NCBI RefSeq assembly: GCF_001435445.1
Contig: NZ_AZDH01000014.1
Coordinates: forward strand, 219,545 to 283,544
Length of the DNA stretch: 64,000 nucleotides
Source: Companilactobacillus kimchii DSM 13961 = JCM 10707
GTDB lineage: Bacteria; Bacillota; Bacilli; Lactobacillales; Lactobacillaceae
Direction: 5' to 3'
In this document: in pieces, positions 10,316-18,221 of the stretch
How positions within the stretch are numbered: the stretch's first letter is position 1
Layout of the letters: every line of letters begins with the position of its first letter
The notes under the pieces: model-generated
What the model was told of the DNA's origin: nothing
Databases searched by the model: none
What the model saw: the letters and a program-made list of their open reading frames with translations, nothing else
Made by a program: the position numbers and the translations under genes

Positions 10316-11820
10316 TATTCTTCACCTGCCAATTCTGTTTTCTTCAATTGATCGGTATCGATTGTCTTTGATTTGGCACTGCCCTTAACCATAAATGTGA
10401 TCAAGAAACCAATTAAACAAAAGACAATAGCGACAGCAAAGGCTGCGTGATATCCACTCAATGTAGCATTGAAGAATTTATCTTTATATTCTAATGGTGT
10501 TGCTTTAAGAATGGCATGTCCTGGTTTTAAGTTGTTTGTAACATTAGTCAAGACACTGACCAAAATAGCTGTACCCATAGAACTGAAAACTTGTCTAACG
10601 GTATTATTAACGGCTGTACCATGACTCATCAAGTTGAATGGCAATGCATTCATACCATCAGTTGTAACTGGCATCAAGACCATTGAAATACCAAACATAC
10701 GAATCATGTATAGCACAACGATATCTAAAACAGGTGTGCTTTTTGTTAGGAATAAGAATGGAATTGTACCGGCTGTTAATAAGAACATACCCATACGTGC
10801 CAAATCTTTTGGTCCATATTTATCAAAAGCATTACCTGTAATTGGACTCATAACACCAATCATCAAGGCACCTGGTAGTAAGGTTAATCCTGAATGGAAA
10901 GCTGACATACCTTTAACGATTTGTAGGTACAATGGAAGCACCATTTCAACCCCGACCATGGCCATATTAGTAACTGATGACAAAGCGGCCGCAATCGCGA
11001 ATTTCTTTTCTGTGAAAACACGTAATTCCAAGAATGGTGTATCCATATGTAATTGGCGATAACCAAATAGTAGGATGAAAATAATACCAACAACAATTGA
11101 GCCAATAACTTTCATTGAACCCCAACCATCATCACCAACAGATGAGAAACCATAAAGAATGGCACCAAAACCAAGTGTTGATTCAATTAATGAAAGCACG
11201 TCTAATTTAGTACGACGTGTTTTGATAACTGGACGCATAAAGAAGAATGCCAAAATCAAAACGATAATGACAATAGGGATGATCATTCCGAAAAGTTGTC
11301 TCCATGAAGAGTTATCAATAATAAAACCTGAAAGTGTAGGTCCAATAGCTGGAGCAAGTCCAATAACTAAACCACCTAGACCCATGGCAGCACCACGTTG
11401 GTTAGCTGGGAAGATTGATAACATAACCACTTGCATAAGTGGCATTGTAATACCAACACCGACAGCTTGAATCAAACGTCCAGCCAAGATAGTACCGAAG
11501 TTTGGCGCCGTAAAACACATAATTGTACCGACTAAGAAAGTCGACATTGCGATAATATACAAAATCTTTGTACTAAAATTGTTACTTAACCAAGCAGTAA
11601 CAGGAATCATAATTCCGTTAACCATCAAAAATCCAGTCGTTAACCATTGAACGTCGGAAGTAGTAACACTAAATTCCTTCATCAAGGTTGGAAAGGCTGT
11701 GGTTAAAATTGTACCGTTTAAAACAGTACAGAATGTACCAACAAGAAGCACTAAAACCAAAAGATTACGGTTAAAGGGGTTCCCATGTGCATCCACAATT
11801 GCTTTATCATTATTCGCCAT
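10315..11820 (-). CDS. DHA2-family (14-TM) MFS multidrug exporter
   Basis: 501 aa, about 14 hydrophobic segments. MFS DHA2 signatures are seen: a motif-A-like region after TM2 (WLSNNFSTKILYI), the antiporter motif C region GLAPAIGPTLSGFII, and LAGRLIQAVGVGITMPLMQ. The closest functional match is the LmrB/EmrB drug-H+ antiporters of lactic acid bacteria. It lies 26 bp downstream of a MarR regulator on the same strand and is coupled to DUF4811, so drug- or stress-responsive control by that MarR protein is likely. Actual substrates cannot be read from sequence. Confidence 0.88.
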   Translation of the reverse strand: MANNDKAIVDAHGNPFNRNLLVLVLLVGTFCTVLNGTILTTAFPTLMKEFSVTTSDVQWLTTGFLMVNGIMIPVTAWLSNNFSTKILYIIAMSTFLVGTIMCFTAPNFGTILAGRLIQAVGVGITMPLMQVVMLSIFPANQRGAAMGLGGLVIGLAPAIGPTLSGFIIDNSSWRQLFGMIIPIVIIVLILAFFFMRPVIKTRRTKLDVLSLIESTLGFGAILYGFSSVGDDGWGSMKVIGSIVVGIIFILLFGYRQLHMDTPFLELRVFTEKKFAIAAALSSVTNMAMVGVEMVLPLYLQIVKGMSAFHSGLTLLPGALMIGVMSPITGNAFDKYGPKDLARMGMFLLTAGTIPFLFLTKSTPVLDIVVLYMIRMFGISMVLMPVTTDGMNALPFNLMSHGTAVNNTVRQVFSSMGTAILVSVLTNVTNNLKPGHAILKATPLEYKDKFFNATLSGYHAAFAVAIVFCLIGFLITFMVKGSAKSKTIDTDQLKKTELAGEE

Positions 11821-11846
11821 AATAACAAAAATTCCTCTTCTCTATA

Positions 11847-12284
11847 TTATTTAGAAGGTATTTCGATGTCATCAAGGTTCTTGTAAACCTTCATCAAAAT
11901 ACTCTCTAATTCTGTTTGTTCCTCAGAAGTTATGCCTTTAAAGATTGCATCATTACTCTCGCTGAATGCCTTACGCACTTCACCATAAAGCTCTGAACCT
12001 GCTTCAGTAATGCTAACAATCTTCTTACGACGATTATTAGGATCAGCATGCCGGGATACGAATCCGCGATCCTCAAGTTTTTTTAACGAACGGGCAATAC
12101 TGGCACCATCAAATAATGTGATTTCACCAATCTTATCCTGACTACATTCATGTCTCTTATAGACAATGGCTAGCAAAATACTTTCAAAAGCATTCAAATC
12201 TTCTTTTTTCAAATAACTAGCCGCGATTCGTTTCCTGATCATCGTGTATCTCATCACGAAACCAATCAAATTATAGTCATCCAT
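11847..12284 (-). CDS. MarR family transcriptional regulator (exporter operon)
   Basis: 145 aa with the MarR winged helix at ~35-105: LLAIVYKRHECSQDKIGEITLFDGASIARSLKKLEDRGFVSRHADPNNRRKKIVSITEAG (recognition helix plus beta-hairpin wing DPNNRRKK), flanked by dimerisation helices. First gene of a marR-MFS-DUF4811 operon, so it is most likely the local, autoregulating repressor. ATG at 12284 is preceded by GAGGT. Confidence 0.9.
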   Translation of the reverse strand: MDDYNLIGFVMRYTMIRKRIAASYLKKEDLNAFESILLAIVYKRHECSQDKIGEITLFDGASIARSLKKLEDRGFVSRHADPNNRRKKIVSITEAGSELYGEVRKAFSESNDAIFKGITSEEQTELESILMKVYKNLDDIEIPSK

Positions 12285-12337
12285 AAATCTACCTCATTTT
12301 CTTCAAAAAAAACTTTAATTTTTTTAGAACAAAAAAT

Positions 12338-12382
12338 ATGCTACACCCGACTCTTGATAAAATCAAGAGTTAAGTGCAGCAT
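12338..12382 (-). terminator. trpS terminator
   Basis: Long stem ATGCTACACCCGACTCTTGAT / ATCAAGAGTTAAGTGCAGCAT (21-base arms, few mismatches, 3-base loop) followed on the minus strand by TTTTTTGTTC. Confidence 0.85.
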
Positions 12383-12414
12383 TTTTCTGTAAAAACGTTT
12401 TTAATTTTCAGAAA

Positions 12415-13431
12415 CTAGTCGAAATAGTTAACACCGATTGCTTTTCTAACTTCTGTTAAAGTTTGATTAGCAACGATGTTGGCGTTGTCACTACCCTTTT
12501 TAAGAATATCGTAAACACCAGGAATATCTTTTTCATATTCAGCACGACGATTGCGGATTGGTTCTAGAATTTCTTGTAGAACATCATTCAAATAACGTTT
12601 TACTTTAACATCGCCCAAACCACCAGCTTGATATTGTGCCCTTAATTCGGCAATCTTATCTGTATCCGTACCGAAAGCATCTAAGTATGTGAAGACAGTG
12701 TTGCCTTCAATTTTACCTGGATCTTCAACATGTATATGATCTGGATCAGTATACATAGACATAACCTTCTTAGTTACAACATCAGCAGGATCTGACAAGT
12801 AAATACAATTACCTAGTGACTTACTCATTTTGGCGTTACCATCGATACCAGGCAATCTACCTTGGCCTTTAGGTGGGAAGACACCTTGAGGTTCAACCAA
12901 TGTGTCAACGTTATAAGTATTATTGAAAGTACGAACTATTTCGCGAGCTTGTTCCATCATTGGTTCTTGATCATCACCAACAGGAACTGTATCGGCTTTA
13001 AAAGCTGTAATATCAGCCGTTTGACTAACTGGATATGTTAAGAATCCAGCAGGAATACTTTGTCCAAAACTCTTTTGTTGAATCTCTGATTTAACAGTAG
13101 GATTTCTTTCCAAACGAGAAACAGAAACAAGGTCAAGGTAGTACATTGTCAATTCATTTAGTGCAGGGATTTGTGATTGTACTAAAATATTAGTTTTGCT
13201 AGGATCGATTCCTACAGAAAGATAATCAAGTGCAACTTGAATCAAACTGTTACGAACCTTTTCTGGATTTCTAGCATTGTCAGTGAAGGCTTGCATATCA
13301 GCAATCATGACAAACATTTTGTATTTGCCTTCATTTTGAAGTTTCACACGGTTCTTCAATGAACCTAAATAATGTCCAATGTGCAACTTACCTGTGGGAC
13401 GATCCCCTGTCAAAATAGTATTTGTTTTCAT
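12415..13431 (-). CDS. trpS: Tryptophanyl-tRNA synthetase
   Basis: 338 aa, class I synthetase charging tRNA-Trp. The N-terminus reads TGDRPTGKLHIGHYLGSL (HIGH motif), and the KMSKS loop is NAKMSKSLGNCIYLSD. VGDDQEPMMEQAREIVRTFN is the usual ATP/Trp-binding segment. Length is normal for bacterial TrpRS. Expression is controlled by the T-box leader immediately upstream (13493-13716). Confidence 0.97.
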   Translation of the reverse strand: MKTNTILTGDRPTGKLHIGHYLGSLKNRVKLQNEGKYKMFVMIADMQAFTDNARNPEKVRNSLIQVALDYLSVGIDPSKTNILVQSQIPALNELTMYYLDLVSVSRLERNPTVKSEIQQKSFGQSIPAGFLTYPVSQTADITAFKADTVPVGDDQEPMMEQAREIVRTFNNTYNVDTLVEPQGVFPPKGQGRLPGIDGNAKMSKSLGNCIYLSDPADVVTKKVMSMYTDPDHIHVEDPGKIEGNTVFTYLDAFGTDTDKIAELRAQYQAGGLGDVKVKRYLNDVLQEILEPIRNRRAEYEKDIPGVYDILKKGSDNANIVANQTLTEVRKAIGVNYFD

Positions 13432-13492
13432 ATTTTTCCTCCTGGATTCATTAATGCAAAAACATTTTTGAGGTGGTATAATGACTCTCCAT

Positions 13493-13716
13493 AAAAAAAG
13501 CGCCCTATTATATTAATAATAGGACGCTTAAACGTGGTGCCACCTGTTTTGTAGAGTATACTCTACCACTCAAAGTTATAAGGTAACTAGCCATACCCAT
13601 TTCCCAAAACAAGGTTGATAACTTTTTCAGCCATGAAGTTATTCTCTAATAGCAACTACTTGAATTAGTACTCAAAAATGCTTATGCTTTAATGTACTCT
13701 AATTGCTATTAGCATA
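13493..13716 (-). promoter_or_regulatory. Tryptophan T-box leader of trpS with promoter
   Basis: On the minus strand: the T-box CAGGTGGCACCACG (13546-13533) is followed by a terminator hairpin GCGTCCTATTATT...ATAGGGCGC with seven T (13528-13493). A perfect stem III hairpin GTAGAGTATACTCTAC lies just 5'. An AGAGAATAACTT / AAGTTATC arm with AUGGCUG loop fits the stem I apex. The best specifier candidate is UGG within GGGAAAUGGG, in agreement with trpS. The bulge UGGC pairs with discriminator G73, as expected of tRNA-Trp. Promoter: TTGACA (13739-13734), 17-bp spacer, TATGCT (13716-13711). Confidence 0.9.
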
Positions 13717-13753
13717 ATTAAAAAACAACAAATTGTCAACGAGAGGTATTTTA

Positions 13754-16027
13754 ATGACGATCAATCAATCCAAAGAATCAGAACAAAAGCGCGTCGATCA
13801 AGTTGCCGGAAAAATCGAACGACAGATTGAACGTGTTGATGCCAGTATCGCACAGGCACACAAAGAAACTAGCCGTATCGAACGTAATTACGGTGAAAAT
13901 ACCAAAGTTAATACCACTGAAGTCGATGACCAAATGGAAACTAACGCTTCCGTTCAACAACAGAAACAATTGGTGGCTTTAGCTGTCGAAAACGAAAATA
14001 TCTTGAATTCAAATCGTCTCAAGTTAGAAAATCTTCAAGGTTCTCCCTACTTTGGACGAATTGATATTGTCGAAGATGGTGAAGAGGATACGCTTTATAT
14101 AGGTACTTCTACACTCCAAGACGACGATGGCGAATTCTTAATTTACGATTGGCGAGCTCCTATTTCTGGTATCTATTATAACGGTACTTTAGGAAACGTT
14201 ACTTATCCTACTCCTAATGGTACTGCCGAAGTTGAATTGAAGAAAAAGCGTCAATTCCAAATTGTCCACAATAAGATTCGAAACATGTTCGATACTAATG
14301 AAACTGTTGGTGATGAAATTCTTCAATCAGTTTTAAGCGAATATAGCGATGAATATCTAAAAAGTATAGTCGCAACCATTCAGCATGAACAAAATATTAT
14401 TATTCGTGACGTCCGTTCCGATGTTCTTTTAGTTCAAGGTGTAGCCGGATCAGGTAAAACTTCAGCCATATTGCAACGTGTCGCTTACCTGCTTTATCAC
14501 AGTCGTACAACAATGAATGCCGATAATATTGTTCTCTTTTCACCTAACAAATTATTCAGTAATTATATTTCTGAAGTCCTTCCTAGTTTGGGTGAACGAA
14601 ATATGCGTCAAGTTACTCTCAATGAATTTATTTCACTCCGTCTAACAGGTGTTCAAGTAGAAACACTCTTTGAACGTTATGAAAAGGATGAACGCAATTT
14701 ACCAGAAACCACTATCAAGATGCGTTTATACAAAGAAAGTGGCGACTTCCTAGAACATTTGGAACAATTAGAAGACGATCACCGTGAGCATACGCCATAC
14801 TTCGAAGACATTATTTTTGAAGGTAAGCCATTTTTCACCGGTGATGAAATTTCTGAAATTTATCAAAGTACTAATCCGGCTTATCATATCCCCGACCGTT
14901 TTCTGAAAACTAAGAATACTTTGATTAAACGTCTCCAAAGAAGAATTCACGAGGATCGAAATGAAGATTGGGTTCAAGCCGAAATCGATAACTTATCTGA
15001 TGAGGATTTTCAACAAATCATTACAGACCACAATATTGAGGAATCAGCTAACCAACGTGAAATTATTGCTGAAGAGTTTTTGCGTGAACGATATGCACCA
15101 ATTTACAACGCCTTACTCAATAACTACTTCTTTAATCCTTACAAGGAGTACCTTTTCTTACTTAATAAGATGCAGCAAAATTTAGTTTCTGACAGTATTT
15201 GGCAAACTATGATTGAATCAATTGATAACCAAATTGAAGCTCATAAATTAAACCTCAGCGACTCAGTTGCTATTCTCTATTTAAGAGACTTCATTACCGA
15301 TGGTGGTATCAATCATGCTATTCAGCACATCTTCATTGATGAGGTTCAAGATTACACAATGGCCCAGTTAAAATACATCTCCCATGCCTTTCCTAACGCT
15401 AAAATGACTCTGTTAGGTGATCGTTCACAAGATGTTTTGACTAGCTCCTATCGTAAAAATGATTTAGTCACTGAAGTTAACGAATTGTTCAAAAAGAAAC
15501 GTATCACTACCATAACTTTGAATCAGAGTTACCGTTCAACCGCTGAAATAACTAACTTTGCTAAGAAACTATTGCCAAACGGTGATGAAGTCAAAGCCTT
15601 CTCTCGTCAAGGTGAAGATCCTGTTATCAAAGTTTTCAACGATGATGGTTATTATCAAGGTTTGAAAGAAACGGCTAAAGAATTAAACAAGAAATATGAT
15701 ACTGTTGCGATTCTAGCCCGTAATCAAGCTCAAGCTGAACAGATTTATACCCATTTCAGTGATGAATCTATCGTTACATTAGTTGACGCTGACTTCCGTT
15801 CCATTCCTAAGGGAATTCTAATTTTACCAATCTATTTGGCTAAAGGACTGGAATTCGACGCCGTTATTGGTCACGACATTTCAGCTAAAAATTATCCGGA
15901 TCTCCGTAGTACCGATGTGCTTTACACGATTTGTACTCGGGCAATGCATAGTTTAACTCTGTGTGTTGATGGTGAATTGTCACCCCTACTTCAAAAAGAA
16001 CCTCAAAAATTAATTTCTGAAAACTAA
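13754..16027 (+). CDS. helD: HelD-type RNA polymerase recycling helicase
   Basis: 757-aa superfamily 1 (UvrD/Rep-like) helicase. The N-terminal ~100 residues are charged and coiled-coil-like, the HelD arm that enters the RNAP secondary channel. Walker A is GVAGSGKTSAILQRVAYLL; motif II is FIDEVQDY; motif III region TLLGDRSQDVL; motif IV LNQSYRSTAEI; motif VI region YTICTRAMHSL. The AKGLEFDAVIGHDI segment fits motif V. In B. subtilis HelD strips stalled RNAP from DNA. ATG 13754 behind GAGAGG is chosen over an in-frame GTC-rich extension. Its upstream region overlaps the divergent trpS -35. Confidence 0.9.
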   Translation: MTINQSKESEQKRVDQVAGKIERQIERVDASIAQAHKETSRIERNYGENTKVNTTEVDDQMETNASVQQQKQLVALAVENENILNSNRLKLENLQGSPYFGRIDIVEDGEEDTLYIGTSTLQDDDGEFLIYDWRAPISGIYYNGTLGNVTYPTPNGTAEVELKKKRQFQIVHNKIRNMFDTNETVGDEILQSVLSEYSDEYLKSIVATIQHEQNIIIRDVRSDVLLVQGVAGSGKTSAILQRVAYLLYHSRTTMNADNIVLFSPNKLFSNYISEVLPSLGERNMRQVTLNEFISLRLTGVQVETLFERYEKDERNLPETTIKMRLYKESGDFLEHLEQLEDDHREHTPYFEDIIFEGKPFFTGDEISEIYQSTNPAYHIPDRFLKTKNTLIKRLQRRIHEDRNEDWVQAEIDNLSDEDFQQIITDHNIEESANQREIIAEEFLRERYAPIYNALLNNYFFNPYKEYLFLLNKMQQNLVSDSIWQTMIESIDNQIEAHKLNLSDSVAILYLRDFITDGGINHAIQHIFIDEVQDYTMAQLKYISHAFPNAKMTLLGDRSQDVLTSSYRKNDLVTEVNELFKKKRITTITLNQSYRSTAEITNFAKKLLPNGDEVKAFSRQGEDPVIKVFNDDGYYQGLKETAKELNKKYDTVAILARNQAQAEQIYTHFSDESIVTLVDADFRSIPKGILILPIYLAKGLEFDAVIGHDISAKNYPDLRSTDVLYTICTRAMHSLTLCVDGELSPLLQKEPQKLISEN

Positions 16028-16040
16028 TTTTAGGTAATAT

Positions 16041-16072
16041 AAAAAGTCGACCTTGGTTTGGTCGACTTTTTT
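16041..16072. terminator. helD terminator
   Basis: AAAAAGTCGACC / GGTCGACTTTTT (12-bp arms) directly behind helD; a family of related GTCGAC terminators recurs at 47.9, 48.7 and 52.4 kb. Confidence 0.85.
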
Positions 16073-16204
16073 GATGTTCTTTTTTAGATAACCAATGTGC
16101 CTGACAATATAGTAGAAACGAGTTACGTAGACCAGATTCCTGTGCTCTGCAGGGCTTCACAAACTGTCTGCTTCGCAGCCATCAGAATCTAAACAGGTCA
16201 CTGC

Positions 16205-16334
16205 ATTCTCTATCGAAATGAGCTACGCAGGGGCAACTCCTTCCGGTTAAGTCAACTTATCTCTGCCGGCGCTTCGCCACCGACTGAGATAAGTAGTCTT
16301 AATCCTCGGGAGCTGACCGCCCCTGCTTCGCTCT
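16205..16334. repeat. GC-rich nested palindromic intergenic element
   Basis: Three concentric inverted repeats: GAGC.GCAGGGGC (16220-16234) with GCCCCTGC.GCTC (16319-16333), then ACTTATCTC / GAGATAAGT (16255-16263 and 16286-16294), then GGCG CTT CGCC (16268-16278). Base composition is clearly more GC-rich than the surroundings. It abuts the stop of the CPBP-like gene and could also terminate transcription. The sequence 16075-16204 before it holds further short hairpins (CCTG...CAGG, CTGCTTCGCAG) but no gene. Confidence 0.6.
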
Positions 16335-17000
16335 CTATATAATTATAGTTCCAACTGCGGCACTGACCATGGCTACAAATATCGCCATTTTCTCATCCTT
16401 GGTGTACAAATATGTTAAAGCGTAACACCAACCTAAGGCCATCATCATTAAGAATTGTAAGATTGACCCTGGTAAACTAATTACTCCGGCTATAATTCCA
16501 CTAAAAATAATTCCCATCACGGCGCTGTATGCTGAACTTTCTCTAAAGAAATAATTGAAGAAAAAGCCTGTTTGCACCAATTGTTGTTGAATCGCAACAA
16601 TAAAGACGTTTGCAATCATATTAAATACAAATACTTTTTGATCGGAGCTGGCTATATCATCGTTTTGGAAGCTTGGTAATTTCCCAGTTACTTGTAAATA
16701 ACTAACCATGATTCTTAACAAGCAAACCATTACGATCATCAGACTAACTAGACCGATGTTAGAAACTAGTGAATAGGCAAAGCCCTCTGCTGTATCTGAA
16801 AATGATTTTTCTTCACGGACATATTTTCTAATCATTAAAAACAGAGTGAAAAGTCCAATTAGGAAAAATATAACGGTAATCGGTATATTCAAACCTTTTT
16901 GGGTGGCAGCTGCGTTTTTAAACATCAATGTAACAATAGAAAATACTATCCAAATTATATATCTGACAAAATCTGTACTTGGGGATTCTCCTACGCGCAT
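16335..17000 (-). CDS. Degenerate CPBP (Abi)-like membrane protein
   Basis: 221 aa, about six or seven hydrophobic segments. The layout resembles CPBP intramembrane proteases, but motif 1 (EExxxR) is replaced by QQQLVQTGFFF, and the later His motifs read SGIIAGVISLPGSILQF, without a catalytic His. It is therefore probably not a protease, if the family assignment is correct. ATG at 17000 follows GGAAGAA and is preferred to the TTG five codons earlier. Single gene, divergent from the acyltransferase. Confidence 0.55.
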   Translation of the reverse strand: MRVGESPSTDFVRYIIWIVFSIVTLMFKNAAATQKGLNIPITVIFFLIGLFTLFLMIRKYVREEKSFSDTAEGFAYSLVSNIGLVSLMIVMVCLLRIMVSYLQVTGKLPSFQNDDIASSDQKVFVFNMIANVFIVAIQQQLVQTGFFFNYFFRESSAYSAVMGIIFSGIIAGVISLPGSILQFLMMMALGWCYALTYLYTKDEKMAIFVAMVSAAVGTIII

Positions 17001-17113
17001 AATAAATTCTTCCAATCAATAATTTTACTTTGCCATTATATCATACGCTAATACTTCATTTTAGAGGTGTTTTACATTATTATGGAGAGAGTTACCTAGG
17101 GGAGAATCTGCTC

Positions 17114-18187
17114 ATGAATAAGAAACAACGGATTTTTTATTTAGATTTTATTCGTGTCATCGCTATTCTTTTAGTTATATTTATACACGTATCAACTATT
17201 GACACTACTAAACATATTGGAACTACCGACTGGCAAATTATAAAAATGCTTAACTATTTTGCCCATATCAGTGTCCCTATTTTTTTCATGATTTCTGGTA
17301 CTTTAATTCTCAACAGTCCAAAAGCTTTATCTTTAAAGTACACTTGGCAAAAAAGAATTCCTCGAGTTGTCATCCCTTTTGTTATCTGGTCGATAATCTT
17401 ACCAACTGTTATCAGTTTAACGTCCAATTTATTATCAACTAATGATGTCTGGGGACGATTGAAATTCATTCTCAATAAACCAACCATACCGGTTTTCTGG
17501 TTTATGTATCCCTTAATCGGAGTCTATATTTTATCTCCAATCATTAAAACCTTTGTTGATAATGCTAGTCTTAAAATGTTATTTTACGTCACTAGTGTTT
17601 GGTTAGTTACCTGTTCATTATTACCATCGGTCAACGTTATGATGGGAAAAGATATGAAACACGTTTTCCAACTATCACCAGTTTCAAATTTTTTATTAAT
17701 TGGCGGTTTTACTGGTTATTTCATTTTAGGATATTTATTGAGTCAAATGGATTTCAGAAATATCAGTAGTTTTGCTTTGTTGACTCTATTTATTGGAATT
17801 GGTACTTTCGGGAACTTCTTTTCCGAATCGGTTCCTAAAACCTTTGACACCAACAATAGTTACTACGTGACTTCTCTTTTCATTCCCATTATGTCGATTG
17901 CAGCTTTCATTTTGCTGCAGAAATGGGGTAGCAGTATACGTTCTCGAGGAGTGATCAATTTCTTTGAAAGTCTAGCACCACTAGTTTTCGGAATTTATTT
18001 ATTACATTATTTAGTAATATTTTTCATTGAACCTTGGTTTTTCAAAAATACCAATCTACGTGGTATTCCTGCAACTTTTCTACGCTATATTGTTGTGGTT
18101 TTTATTACTATCGTGACTATCCGAGTAGTCAGTTTCATACCTGGTATTAACTACTTACTTATCGGCCATACAAGGTCAAAAAAATAG
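17114..18187 (+). CDS. Acyltransferase 3 family membrane protein
   Basis: 357 aa with about ten hydrophobic segments. The N-terminal YLDFIRVIAILLVIFIHVS is the acyltransferase-3 signature with the catalytic His in the first helix, and AHISVPIFFMISGTLI follows. Such proteins O-acetylate or O-acylate surface polysaccharide or peptidoglycan. ATG 17114 is chosen because AGGGGAG lies about 13 bases upstream, and the extended frame lacks a site. Single gene with a strong terminator behind it; its acceptor is unknown. Confidence 0.85.
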   Translation: MNKKQRIFYLDFIRVIAILLVIFIHVSTIDTTKHIGTTDWQIIKMLNYFAHISVPIFFMISGTLILNSPKALSLKYTWQKRIPRVVIPFVIWSIILPTVISLTSNLLSTNDVWGRLKFILNKPTIPVFWFMYPLIGVYILSPIIKTFVDNASLKMLFYVTSVWLVTCSLLPSVNVMMGKDMKHVFQLSPVSNFLLIGGFTGYFILGYLLSQMDFRNISSFALLTLFIGIGTFGNFFSESVPKTFDTNNSYYVTSLFIPIMSIAAFILLQKWGSSIRSRGVINFFESLAPLVFGIYLLHYLVIFFIEPWFFKNTNLRGIPATFLRYIVVVFITIVTIRVVSFIPGINYLLIGHTRSKK

Positions 18188-18216
18188 GCGATTCCCAATT
18201 GGGATCGTCTATTTTT
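18181..18216. terminator. Bidirectional terminator
   Basis: AAAATAGGCGATTCCC AATT GGGATCGTCTATTTT between the convergent acyltransferase and LPXTG genes; T-runs occur on both sides. Confidence 0.85.
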
Positions 18217-18221
18217 GTACA

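Noticed and set aside
15885..16160. 91-codon minus-strand frame across the end of helD
   Set aside because: Overlaps a strongly supported gene and its terminator; codon content not gene-like.
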